From Litoditis marina (lineage: Eukaryota > Nematoda > Chromadorea > Rhabditida > Rhabditidae), in contig OZ038435.1 of assembly GCA_964036275.1 (NCBI GenBank), positions 17,416,632 through 17,480,631 of the forward strand: a stretch of 64,000 nucleotides of DNA. Reading direction: 5' to 3'. Of this stretch, positions 1 to 11,500 are shown one piece after another; position 1 is the first letter of the stretch, and every line of letters starts with the position of its first letter. Both the position numbers and the translations under genes were made by a program. The notes below the pieces were generated by a model. That model ran no database searches, was not told the origin of the DNA, and worked only from the letters and a program-made list of their open reading frames with translations.

Positions 1-1105
1 ACCTGCATATATGCACGGAATAGACTATAGTATACCCACATACTGTAGCACTCCACGTATATCTTGAAACGACTATACCCACGTGTTGTGTCTCCATGCA
101 TTGAACGCCTTGAACCTGTTGCCGAACTCGACTACTCCGTCTGAGGGAGAATGGTCTACCACGGCACCCACACTGTGGCCTATCTGGAAACACTGGTTTA
201 GGTTTGTTTGCCAAATCATTGTAGTTTGATCTTGGCCGAAAACTAACAGGGTGAGGGATCAAACTACACACACTGAAGGAGACATCCGGAACTGTGCTAG
301 GGAGATCACGTCAAGTTCGTGTAAATGAACGAGAAAAGGCAGATACGTGAATTTCTGAGAATTTGTCTTCTATATCTATTCTTTTGGCGTAACTTTTGAT
401 GTATACGAGGTTGTAGGCTTTTTACAACATAAAACGCTAAATGCGCAGCATAATGCCAAAATTATATACCTCCGTTTGATCTCTTATCAAAGGCAGGTTG
501 TGCGCTCGCAGAAGCCTGAAATGTAAAATATTCTCGAGAGCAATTCCATTTTCTGGTGTGTTTAGATGACATCTACAGAAAAATAAATATTCATAGGAAT
601 GATGTGGTAGATCACGGTGATTTACAGTCTGCGATATAGTCGTCGCCAACGGAAAGGTGGGAGGGTACTGTATATCTCACTTTCCCCTGTGTACAAATGT
701 CCTCGATTCAGCAGATTGCCGATTATGCATTCTAATAGCGCTGTGGTTAACGCCCTACTACGAAACTTTTGCTCGCAAGTTCGATTCCGGCGAGAGACAG
801 AAACTTATAAATTTGGCATCCACTATACAAAGCTCTCCTGACACGATAGTTTCGAGGTTACCAGCCGAATACAGCAATATTCCACCCAGTGACAGTACTA
901 AGTACATCACCCCACCGCGACCCAAAATTACAGTATCCGGCATCTACCGTACGAGATACGGTACGATACCCACCGTAGCTGGACTTCATTATTGTACTAC
1001 CCTTAGAAACTTATCACTGACTAACTACAAACTATAATAATCTCCTATGCTTACTTGTATATGGTAATGATTTGACCTAGGATTAAAGTATATGATACAG
1101 TATCT
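1..1105. other. Left-end non-genic stretch
   Basis: No convincing coding exon is visible before 1106. The only recognisable feature is a tRNA-derived SINE copy at 637-829. The motif TTGTAGTTTG / CAAACTACA, which recurs through the window, occurs near 220 and 262. The rest is AT-rich and without clear structure. Confidence 0.6.
637..829 (+). mobile_element. tRNA-derived SINE copy 1
   Basis: This is about 195 bp, beginning TAGTCGTCGCCAACGG and ending near CACTATAC. It shares head, body and tail with copies at 38055, 61231 (reverse) and 62598. The body contains an A-box-like stretch (GCGCTGTGGTTAACGCC) and a good B box (GTTCGATTCC) about 35 bases later, the internal promoter layout of a tRNA gene. 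The unrelated head and the dispersed copies favour a SINE over a functional tRNA. Family assignment is inference. Confidence 0.6.
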
Positions 1106-2292
1106 CTACCGTATATCGACTCCATTCTTGTATCCATAGGCGGCGCCTCTCCTCTCCGAAAGACCGATTCGTTCCCTTTTCAGGGCTTCAATTCGGGGTC
1201 CCAGACAGATATTCTCCTTTATTCCCGGAGTCAAGCAGGTGATCGCAGACCTTTAAATACTACATTTATACAAATATTGTAGTTGAATGTTTCGTTCTCG
1301 AAGTTCGTCTAAAACGCCTTGGAATCTAGCTGCAGCAGCATCAAACTCGAACAAAGTGGTTACGTTTGATTCACTTGTAACCACACAAAAAATGGTTACA
1401 AGTGAATCAAACGAATCAAACCAGTGACCTCCAATATTATACAATAGTATAATACACTTATCATCCTAGTGTCTAGTGAAGACAAACTGTACACCTTCCT
1501 TCTCACTCTCTTTTTTGACCAACGGTTTAAAGGTTAGTAAAAATGCGTTCATTTTATCAAACACCCGAGTTCTTTGTTCCATGGGACTTTTTTAATACAC
1601 TAACAACGTACTAGCTAAAACTAGGTTTTGTGTAACAAAAATAGAATTTTGAGAAGAACAATGTACGGTTTACTTTAACACAGTTCTCATATAAGAGCAA
1701 CCGGCCGGTAAGACTTCGATTCGTTATAGCACCTATAGTTGACGTTTCCTGCACTGTGCAGAATTCGCAAATATATCGGTGCATGGCGGACTCGAACCCG
1801 TGGGCTCTAGGCGGCAGCGCGCACACTTCCACTATACCAATTGGCACGTGACCCTTTCAGCGCAGAGAAGCGCCATAATACACGACAGTTGCTGTTATAT
1901 AACTATCATATAACGACTAAGCTACAGCACCAAGTTATGAATAAAGTTTACTGATTGAATTTCACTCAAAAACTTAATTTCTAGTGTTCTCAAAACTATA
2001 TTTTCAGTACAAAAAAAACCCAAGACTTGACTATTGTTGGATATTGCCCCTGTATTTTACTATGTTCTTTTTCTTTGATCAATTGTATCCGAATAATTCT
2101 GGGTTTAGTTTTTTTTTCTCGTAATAAATAAATAAACTTTTTTACTCGATTCAGTTAACAACTGTAATTATAATACCTGAGTGCGATGGGCACTTCAATA
2201 CCCTCCTCAGTAGCTATGGACGATTGTCTTTTCTGGCGAATTTCGCCATAAACCGACGAAAATAGGAGAAGAAGATAGAAAGGGAATAGCAT
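1106..2292 (-). CDS. Putative small secreted protein, two exons
   Basis: Exon 1 is 2177-2292 and exon 2 is 1106-1250. Exon 1 opens with ATG 22 bases after a TTTTCAG acceptor and encodes MLFPFYLLLLFSSVYGEIRQ, a clear signal peptide, followed by a KR dibasic site and an acidic stretch. It ends in phase 2 at a GTATTA donor. The matching phase-2 continuation after a TTTAAAG acceptor at 1250 is open for 48 codons to TAG. It holds two cysteines and basic clusters (LKRER, SERRG), giving about 86 residues. The dibasic sites would suit a processed peptide precursor, but I recognise no family. Exon 1 is better supported than exon 2, whose acceptor is weak. The intron carries a tRNA-like sequence. Confidence 0.42.
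1364..1412. repeat. Perfect 20-bp inverted repeat
   Basis: Two perfect 20-base arms (1364-1383 and 1393-1412) reading GTTTGATTCACTTGTAACCA and its reverse complement flank a 9-base A-rich loop, forming a strong hairpin inside the intron of the putative secreted-protein gene. Confidence 0.85.
1786..1857 (-). pseudogene. Degenerate tRNA-like sequence
   Basis: On the minus strand an A-box-like segment (TTGGTATAGTGG) is followed about 30 bases later by a B-box match (GGTTCGAGTCC), giving tRNA-gene spacing. The T stem pairs only partly and the acceptor arms match at about three positions, so I regard it as a tRNA pseudogene or the head of a short retroelement. No anticodon can be assigned confidently. 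Confidence 0.35.
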
Positions 2293-2758
2293 TTCAAATG
2301 AGAAAATTGGCTGAAAACCGGGGTGCGCAACGGGTTTCAGCTTGGAACAACAGCTAGTCAGATATTACGTAACGTAGCGGGGAGTTACGAGAAAATCACT
2401 TGTCAGAGATTTCCGTAGTTTGGTACCAAAAGTTCAACTTTTTTCTACCTATAAAACTACATACAAACAAGAAGCTAATACGAAAATAAAGTTCAATTTC
2501 CCACATTTATTCTCAACAACAATCAAACTCATAAGAACAAAGTACTTTCAAAACAATCCTTAAAATATTTTCTAAACATCAAATTGGAGATTAACATATA
2601 TATGAACAATCCAAAAAACAAAACGAAGTGCAAGTAACAAGTAACAAATACAAATTGTAGGAGAAAACAATGAATTGACAGGAGCGTAAACAAAACAGTG
2701 TCAAAACGGCTGGCAACTGACACATCAACAAATTATGGTTACCGTACTCTGACAGTAT
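2293..2758. other. Intergenic, UTP11 3' flank
   Basis: No coding exon is seen. On the minus strand this holds the 3' end of the UTP11 transcript. An AATAAA hexamer (TTTATT on +) at 2506-2511 is the best polyadenylation signal. Confidence 0.5.
2506..2511 (-). terminator. Candidate polyadenylation signal for UTP11
   Basis: An AATAAA hexamer lies on the minus strand about 250 bases downstream of the UTP11 stop codon. It is the first canonical hexamer after the stop. Confidence 0.4.
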
Positions 2759-5700
2759 TTACCGTTTTCTCTCGTAGGTCCATTTGTAGACACCAGCCTT
2801 CTTGGCATTACCCTTTTTCACTTTTTTCGGCTTCAACTCCGTATTCACAGTCTTTGCCAGATCCTGGAAAAGATTATTTTAAAATTAGATTATACAGGTA
2901 TTATTCATACTTTTTTCAAGTACATTGTTCAAATGAAAAAAAAAAACGTATGCTCAGATTTCATGTGCGCTTCTACTAGCGAATAAAACAAACCAATAAG
3001 TGTGTTTTCATCTATTTTGACTGATATACTTAGTATAAACGAACGAAAACAAAGCAAGACCAAACTACAAATACACATAGAATAGCAAAATGAATATGTT
3101 TGTTTGTTTTTTTATAAAGGACTATCTCAAAAACAGAACACTACCTTCTTCAATTGTAGTTTGTTGACAACCACATCCAACTCGCTGGCTCTCTCCATTC
3201 TTTTCAACAATTCGTTGTATCGAATACGACGCTGACGATCCGCTTTCTAAACGAATGAAAATTAGTAAAAAGGGGGGGAACCAACAAATGTGTGAGTTGT
3301 GTTTGGTTCGACCTCGATATCAGCAGAAAGTGAACTATACGAATTGCTGTGATACTGTAGCAGAAGTATTCTGCAAAAATAGAACAATACAAATGTTGCA
3401 CAATGGTTCACGAAGCCCGCATGATATTTCAGAAATTGCCGAAGGGTATTTCATGTGTACTTTGACGACATGCGTGCGTTGTGAACCATTGTGCAACATT
3501 TGTATTGTTCTATTTTTGCAGAATACTTCTGCTACAGTATCACAGCAATTCGTATAGTTCACTTTTTGCTGATATCGAGGTCGAAACAAACACAACTCAC
3601 ACATTTGTTGGTTCCCCCACTTTTTACTAATTGTCCTTTTTTTGCTAGTTGTACTCCTACAACTTCATATGTTGCCTATTCACAGAGTGGATCTTGTGAA
3701 CTCATTATATTATTATGGAAATCTCAGTTTTGTGTGTGCACGAAGCCGAATGCAGACCATAAAATTGCTGATGTTGTAATATAACGCAGGTTACTGGCTC
3801 TGTGACTATCAACAACTGAACAAAAACGCTAAACGTTCCGATTGACATGTACACCGCTTTTAGCGGCGATAAGCGATGGGGATTGGCGCCATTGACAAAT
3901 CTACAATTAGAGACACCAACTCACTTACAATATTGCCATTATTTCCAATACCACATCAAAAACCTTCGTTGAAACTTTTTTTCATTCTTGCTTCAATTGA
4001 CACACGCGTCTGGCGCCAGAACGAAACGAAATTTTCTAGGTTTTCGAGCTACCAGTACACACTACATGTGTCAATTACTGATTGGAGCAATATTCAAACT
4101 ATTCAATTGTCAGTTTCGTGTATTTTTGTTTTGGCGCCATTTGGCGTCTGTTCCGAGCCAGAAGATAAAATTCGATTTTGAATTTGTGGATCTATATTTC
4201 ACATTGGAATATTCAATATCTGTTAACTTGAAAACGTTTGATTGACGATAACTGATATTTTTCCAACTTTGGCGCCAATTGGCGCCAGCGCACAGTGCCA
4301 ACAGAGCTTTTTTGATTTTCAGATTGACCATCTTACTTGCCATGTGATAGTTATTTAGAGTACCGAATTTCAGACGATTCCATTGACGCTGTCGTGAGTT
4401 TGGGTTTTGGCGCCATCTGGCGCCTGGTTCGAGCGCCAGAAGAAAAATTTCAGTTTTGGAAAAAGACTTTCACACTTTCCACCAAATAATTCAATTTCTA
4501 TTAGTGTTCAACATTTTAGTTGACGATAAATAGTGTTTTGCCGTTTTTGGCGCCTATTGGCGCCAGCGCCGGGCGCCAAAGATGATGTGTTCATCTCATA
4601 TTTGGCGCCACGGGCTAACTTTTGCATTATAACTCATGTTTCAAATTTCAGCTAAATCGGTTCGGTAGTTTTTCCAATAGTCTTTTTTGGCGCCTATTGG
4701 CGCCCGGCGCCAATAAGGAGCTATACATCTCATATTTGGCGCGACGGGCTAAATTTTGCATTAGAACTCATGTTCCAAATTACAGCTGAATCGGTACGAT
4801 AGTTTTTCCAATAGTCGTTTTTGGCGCCTATTGGCGCCCGCGCCCGGCGCCAGAGATTACATATACATGTCATACTTGGCGCGACGAGCTAACTTTTGCC
4901 ATAGAATAGATGTTCAAAATTTCAGCCAAATTGGGTCAGTAGTTTTTCCACTACGATGCGGACTGAATTCCGTGAGGGAGGAGGGACGAGGGAGGAGGGA
5001 CGAGGGACGAGGGACGAATTACGGCGGAACTTTTCAACAACGACACGAAACCATAACTCAGGCGAAAATAATCCGATTTGGCTGAAATTTTCACACAATG
5101 TTCAATTCGTGATTCTCTAACGTTCTCTGCCTTTAGTTTTCAAAAAAAGAATATGATTGAAGATTTTTGTTAAATAAAAGGAAAAAACGAGTCCGCAATG
5201 GCCAAACCAAAGACAACTCACGCAGAGCGCTTCGCGCTCCGCGCGATTATGGGAGACGACCGAATTCGTTTCGAATTCGACGTATGACCTATCGGAAATA
5301 GGGTGGTTAATCTCAGTTCAGAATGTTTAGAATGCAGAGTTCTAAAGTTGTTCAAGTTCGACTCTAATCACAACTTTTTAAATGAAACTCATAGGAACTG
5401 GCATTGGTTATGTATTCTCTTACTCGCATTGGTTACTCGAATTGGTTACGCATTGGTTATGTTTTTTTTCCTACGAAGCTTCAAACTACTTTGAATTACT
5501 AATAATAACAAATGTTAGCTATCCACACAGTACAACCAATATTCTAGTTAGAGACGTTTTGAAAAGGACAATCCAATACGTACACATCATTAATTGAAAC
5601 ATACAGTACACCCCAGCCCGCTCGTTTGACCATAACTATAACTGTACCTTGACGGCGTCTTTGCTCCAGGCTCCAACCACAGTTTTGTTGGCCAAATCAT

Positions 5701-8030
5701 CCTTCTTTAATCGATTGAAACGACGAGATAACAGACTTTCGTCTGTGTCGAAATACTCCACTGGGTCGAAGGATTTGGCTGGAAATAGGCTAGCAATCAA
5801 TTAATCAATAACAAGCTGCACAGATAGCTGTGGATATTGTTATTATAATTGTAAACAGTGTGGACCCGAAATCTCAACATATCACAGTCTCAACATTTCA
5901 GAATTTCGATAAAATTACATTCCATAATGATTGAGGCAATAGCTAAGCATATTCCTAATCCAACTCGATTTTTAATCACAATGAGAACTGAAAACGTTTA
6001 TCATGTGTATTTTTCTAGATTTTCAGCCACGTTTGTCATTAACTCCCACTAATCTTACCTTCTTCCTTGCTGTCCACAAATACAGTATGACTGTTGGTCG
6101 GAACCCCGCTGCTCGGATCTGCGAAATGCAATTCCGACTTGAGAGCCTCGATCTTCTGAAAACACATATTGTTCGGCTTATTACGGTACAGGACATTACC
6201 CACAAAAACTTATTCAATCACCGCTCTAGCCCCCTTGCTACATATACGTGTTAGATCACAAGAATGGTGAGGTTGAAAATCCGTGGAACGAGGATAGAAT
6301 ATAACTGCACTGATGAAGATATGGCGGTTTTTGTTTTTACGGCTGGTGACAAGGTGGCAAACAGCTGGAGAGATTACTTGAGGTTGGCAGTTCGAACAAT
6401 CATCAGCTTAGATGGCTGTTTTCAACGCGAGAAACTTGGATTTCGCTACCAATTATGTAGACAAATCCACAACTGGCACCAGAAAATGTAATGAAACGTG
6501 CTGAATCACAGACATTCTGTGTAAGTCCCCGTTTTAAACCGACCTTCTTCTCCTGATACAATTTGTTCTTCACGAAATCGAGATCCTTGACGTCGCTCAA
6601 TTCGCGTTGAACGGCGGTCATTTCTTCCTCCGTCTTCGTTTTCTTGTCAAAATGACGACCATCCAACTGAAAACGATAAGAATTTGTAACTAATTGTGGA
6701 GTTGTGCATTTTTTTGAAAAAAAAACCTCATTTTCGACAATATTGCATCTCATTTTGTAAACACCCTGTTCGGAGCGCTTGCATCTCTCAAACATACGTA
6801 ATTTACCCCCTTATTCTGATATTGGCTGATGCTCACTTTTGCCCGATTCATATTGTGCCATGATCACTTTTTGGGGTAAATCTTAAAGATTCTAGGCAAA
6901 ATTACTATTATTCGGTGTTTTCGGGGCTGCTCATGCTCACTTTTGGGGCTGCTCATGCTCACTTTTTTCGCCGCGATTCTGAACTATTTCACGTATGCTC
7001 TCAAAGTACCAACGAAAGTTTCAAGCTTGAGCGAAAGTACATTGAAATCCCATTCTATTAGCAATGCCTCCAAACGAACAGCCGTGCGCTCCTTCTGAGT
7101 ATTATCACACCCAAATTACGGAGTAGGTCAACACAATTCTTTAAATGACTCCCCCTGAACTCACCGTAATCCTCCCTGGCTACGGTAACCTTCTTCCCAC
7201 TACCGTAACCACCGCCTTACAGTAACCCACCTTGATCTCGCTGTTTCTCACGGGATAGAGGAATTTCCTACAGTAATCTTCGCATACCATACCACTTCTC
7301 GATACAGTAACCCACCTTGATCTCGCTGTTGATCATGTGATGATGGTATTCGTCGGGATTTCGGTCCATCGCCTGTTTCCTCAGTTTCTTCAATGTGTCT
7401 CTTTTCTCATTGTAGTCCTTCGCTCTTTTCTGGTAGTCCTTCTTCTTCTCCAACAATCCCATGTGAGCGCGACCGGACGGCTGCAGATAATGGTATGAGA
7501 TCAAACTACAAAACCAGCAAAATTAACATAATTATGTGTTGATCAAACTACAAACACAAAACACCGAACATATGGTTGTCGTTGTGTCATTTTAGGTTTC
7601 AAACACCAAGTTTCTCAAGGGACAGGAATCAAACTGCAGATACGAGACATCCAACCTATGGTTTCATATTATGACAGTTTAGATATAAAAAGGTTATATG
7701 TCATCTCCCGGGATTATACTACAAACACGGCAGATTGAAATAACATGCCCATGTCTGTCTGTCTGTTCTCCTGGAGGATTCGTAAATGTATGTCACCAAC
7801 AGTAGGTTCTCGTATCACTTTCTTTGCCCCTTTTTGTAATCAACCGTGCGAACATACATAACACACAATCGATACTCATAGGGAAAACCGTATTCAGAAC
7901 AAAAAATCAATCGATATGTATCAATTGAACTGTATAGACGAATCAATCGATACGTATCAAATACCTGTGCTCGCTCCCGATGGGTTCGCTGACCGACCAT
8001 CTTCTTACTGATACTCGACAATGTAGACAT
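2759..8030 (-). CDS. UTP11: UTP11, U3 snoRNA-associated protein 11
   Basis: UTP11 is a nucleolar component of the small-subunit (SSU) processome needed for 18S rRNA processing. Exons in transcript order: 7965-8030, 7316-7480, 6544-6666, 6059-6155, 5648-5778, 3145-3246, 2759-2863. All phases join to one frame of 262 residues (family about 250). The N-terminus holds the family core QRTHRERAQ...GLLEKKKDY and NPDEYHHHM. The middle matches the [27 protein letters not shown] block, the next exon has [12 protein letters not shown], and the protein ends in a basic tail KWTYERKR. The ATG directly follows an ATTTCCAG acceptor, suggesting a trans-splice site or 5'UTR intron. Introns use mostly canonical donors, one being GTCGGT. 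Intron 6 (2.4 kb) contains a 2-kb repeat element and intron 2 a CATACGT-ended MITE. The family assignment is secure. Confidence 0.95.
3261..5247 (+). mobile_element. 2-kb dispersed element, left copy
   Basis: This 1987-bp element begins ATTAGTAAAAAG and ends GCGCGAT. A reverse-complement copy of 1992 bp lies at 29293-31284. It holds a 370-bp foldback (3261-3635), a middle section, then a GGCGCC-rich part with about three 135-bp tandem units starting near 4546, 4684 and 4817. It ends in a short hairpin (GAGCGC-TTC-GCGCTC) 8 bases from the terminus. Termini are not inverted repeats and no long target duplication is seen. Both copies are compatible with insertion between A and T. A Helitron-like origin is possible but the CTRR terminus is lacking. 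No transposase ORF is present. It lies in UTP11 intron 6. Confidence 0.75.
6793..6997. mobile_element. CATACGT-ended MITE (family B), copy 1
   Basis: This is about 205 bp with imperfect terminal inverted repeats CATACGTRAAATA. The interior has characteristic runs of GCTCATGCTCACTTTT. It is one of four copies in the window (also 17106, 23458, 27287) and lies in UTP11 intron 2. No coding capacity. Confidence 0.7.
7219..7330. repeat. 27-bp duplication of an exon edge and donor
   Basis: The 27 bases spanning the 3' edge of UTP11 exon 2 and its GTGGGT donor (7304-7330) recur exactly at 7219-7245, 85 bases downstream in the transcript. The intron therefore starts with a second, identical donor. 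Confidence 0.9.
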
Positions 8031-8542
8031 CTGGAAATATCGTTTGAACCACAAAAAAACCGAGAAAATCACAAAACACAGCAATAATATCATTCGAACA
8101 AAAATATGCAACTGGTTGAGAACCAATTAACAGACGGTTGATAAAAGTATAAAAATCAAACTTTATATTGCATAACTCCTATCGTGATAACAAGCGTGAA
8201 TGCTTAAAACAAAACCGGACTAGTTTACTTGATTTAACATTGAGACAAATCTCAAATAACAAAACGATTCTAGAACATGCTAAACAAGGCAAAACTCGAT
8301 GTTTAACCGGCAATCAGGCTACCTGTGGAAAAGGAACAAAAATCGAATAGACTATAGAATAACAAGTAAAGAGAATGGATGAAACTCATTTTAATGAGTA
8401 GCTTGAATGTTAATATATCTTTATTATCTGAGATAACATCTTCTACCTACTTTATTGACTCTATCTTTAACAAACTACATAAAACAACTAAAATCCCTAG
8501 CAGAAGATATTTCTAAGCGTATAAACAGTTAGAAATGACCGT
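8031..8542. other. Intergenic, SLC25A39/40 to UTP11
   Basis: This 512-base gap lies between the carrier stop and the UTP11 start. It is AT-rich with no exon-like sequence. A candidate AATAAA (minus strand) is at 8420-8425. The spacing does not suggest a tight operon. Confidence 0.5.
8420..8425 (-). terminator. Candidate polyadenylation signal, carrier gene
   Basis: AATAAA on the minus strand lies about 118 bases after the carrier stop codon, a normal distance for a short 3'UTR. Confidence 0.45.
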
Positions 8543-11500
8543 CTATTCTTGGTGTGATTGGTTTCGCTTCTTGAAATACAATTTGAAGAATTCATAGGAT
8601 CCAATCATTATGGCGCACGCGGGGGCCACTTTTATCACTCGCGGCAGCAGACCTAAAAAGTACTCATATAGGGTTAGGGTTAGTTCTAGATCGAAATGAA
8701 GAGGGAGGTAGAAAGGTTGACAATGTTTAATTTTTTTTTGAATTCTGTTTGTAGTAAGATCCACTTAATATTACCCAATATTCGAGCTCTGATTCCGGAG
8801 CAAACTACAACACAAACTACCCATCATTAGACTTTGAACACCTCAACTAGGATACCTCAACCTAGTCCTCGTCAAAGGGCTCAAAACTCAATAGTTCTTT
8901 ACAAGCAAGCCTGCGGATTTTGATGTAGCCTAGTGTAACGGCTTCAATTCAAGATCACTCCGAAACTTGTGTTTTCTCGTTCGTGTTCACGGTAATCCGA
9001 TCCATAAAATAATCGATAACCAACCGGCGAAAAGGGCCCTCGGTCCCCGGGTGGCCACTAGTTCCCTGAATGCCTGCCACGTGCCGACTCTTCGCCCGGC
9101 GTCCGTACTGCCCAGGGTTATCTGACGGTGAGTTTTCACCTGAAATAGAACAAACAAAATAACCACTGCCTATGTCACAGATCAGCAACGTTTCGTGAGG
9201 TTGCCTTCGCACTGGTAAATTTGACTTTACAAACTAGATAAAATACTCATAGCACACGCTAAAGTTTTCATGCAACGTCAAGGCCTTAACATGGAAAAGA
9301 AAGTGATCAGTTGACAAATTTTTCGAACGACTAACAAAGTTGAACACATACACCAGTAAGGTCCGACTATTCGACAAAACGGAGTCCGTTTATAGATTGG
9401 GAAACGTAGTAACGTAGAAATTAATGATTTGGCGGCTACAAAGATGACAAATCATCTCCTTTTCGGCAAAAAATTATACCGTTTTTCGACTTTTTCTAAT
9501 TATTACAACTACTGGAATATGAATATAAAATGACTGACCACATCAAATGGTGTGGTCACCGCACTAGCCACCATGCCGGCACTGGCGCCGCAGCCGAACG
9601 AAATGGCAAACGAGGTCTCTTGGCGGTCCTGCCAACGGAGGACGCGGCCCTTTAACCACTCGTAGCCGCCCCAGTACAGAGCTGAAAACTATGCTATATT
9701 ATATAGTTTTGTATTAACTTTATATGAAATTGTTAATGAGTAATATAGTTAAGATGGTAGGTAGAGGTCACATGATATTCATCGTTCGTTCATACTTAAC
9801 GATACTTCACAAAGGATAATTCGGAAGTACCGAAACTCGAAACGTTGGAAATCAAAAGCTACGGCCTACGGGCCACTACAGCTCGTGAAGAATCTGCTGT
9901 AAGCAGAATAAGCAAAAAAAACGAATAATCAATATTCTCAAAAACACTGCTCACCCGAGAACGGTATATCTCTCATGAGAGACGGGGCCCACCCGAGGTA
10001 GAAGGATGAGAAGCCGTGAGCGGCCAACGAAGAACGAATCGCCTTGCCCACATCTGCAAATTATACATTATCGATTGGATTGGTGACGAGCAAACTACAT
10101 AACTATTGTCCCACAAATCATTTGGTTCAATCGCCGTCGTCCAGCACTGTTAAATTGCATGTAATATTATGTGCGCGTAACAGGGTAACCATACCCTTTT
10201 TCTTTTCACTTTTCCTCTCCATTTACTCATTTGGAGTGCCACATAATATGTGGAAGTCACGTGTTAAATCACGAATAAATCTATTCTATTCTATTCTATA
10301 ACTTCACAGTATGATATTCTGTCATTTTGACAAGGCAGGGCAGAATGGAGTTTCTCTCTCTCCCTCATTCTCATTTTCTCTCTCTCCCCATTTCTCTCTA
10401 TCACCATACTAGAGTAAAGTTGTCCGAATAGCCACGGAATTCACAAAAGGAAATATGGAGATAAATGGCCTACTTCTCCATCAAAATCAAGGAGTTTCAC
10501 GTTTTTGATTTGAACACTGGGTTACTTTCTCTGGCGAATGGTCGGACCTCACTGGGGTGAACTTCTTCCCGAACCAGATGGTTCGTTCTAGAACCGAACC
10601 AAATTTAGGGCAACAAAGATGTAAACAGGCGTATCTTCTCCACCTACCTCTATAGGCCCTTCTCCACCTACCTCTATAGGCCATCTGCTCGCTCTGCATC
10701 TTGGTGCGTATCATCTCAATCGGACTGACGATGGTGACCGCGATGGTCCGCCCACTGGCCCCTGCGACAGCGGCAGCCGACCATTCCGGGGGACACCACG
10801 CAGAGGGGGAGACCGTGCGGCGACGGCAGATTCTGCAAAAAAACGAGAATAAACGATTATCAGAGAACTTATTTTCAACACAACAACAATAAGCTTCTTC
10901 AACAACAACGAGCGACGACTACTTGAAAAACTATAAGAACAATTGATTGATAAAAATGAGATATATTCAATCATGAAAAATCATTTTGCAAATTATTTTG
11001 TATTCACACTTTTGAACTCACTTATGATTTCCATAAACTATTTTATTCTGACTAAGCGAAATGTGATAAATCAAAATTCAATGTACAAGAAACACTTGAA
11101 AACTGACTGTCGTCTCAGATAGGCAGCCAGATTGTCGTAGATGGAGAAATAGAGCACAGTTGCCGGCACCGCCATCACACTGCAATGATAGTTGGATACG
11201 GCAAAACGATGCAATCAAATTTAACCAAAATGTTCAAATTAACAGAAAAAAACGTTTTCTTCTATTTTTCTGTTACTCTATTGTTTATAATGACATGTGT
11301 TAAAAATTTCCTTGCAGAATAGTTTAGTCGCTATTTAAAATGACGCGTTAAATAGCGACTAAACTATTCTTTTCCATTCTGAATAGAAAACGTTGAGGAA
11401 AAACAGGAACTCAAATATTGCACTGTTCTTTGCTTGAACCAAATAGAAAAGAAGAGAAGAAACAAGAACAAGTGAAAAACCAACTGACAGCGTGGGTGAG

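Noticed and set aside
1786..1857. Functional tRNA gene on the minus strand
   Set aside because: A and B boxes are present but the T stem and acceptor stem do not pair, so it is listed only as a degenerate tRNA-like sequence.
3204..3604. Overlapping ORFs on both strands, repeated at 30818-31225
   Set aside because: They are the two arms of a foldback inside the 2-kb element and translate into each other's complements. No domain is recognisable.
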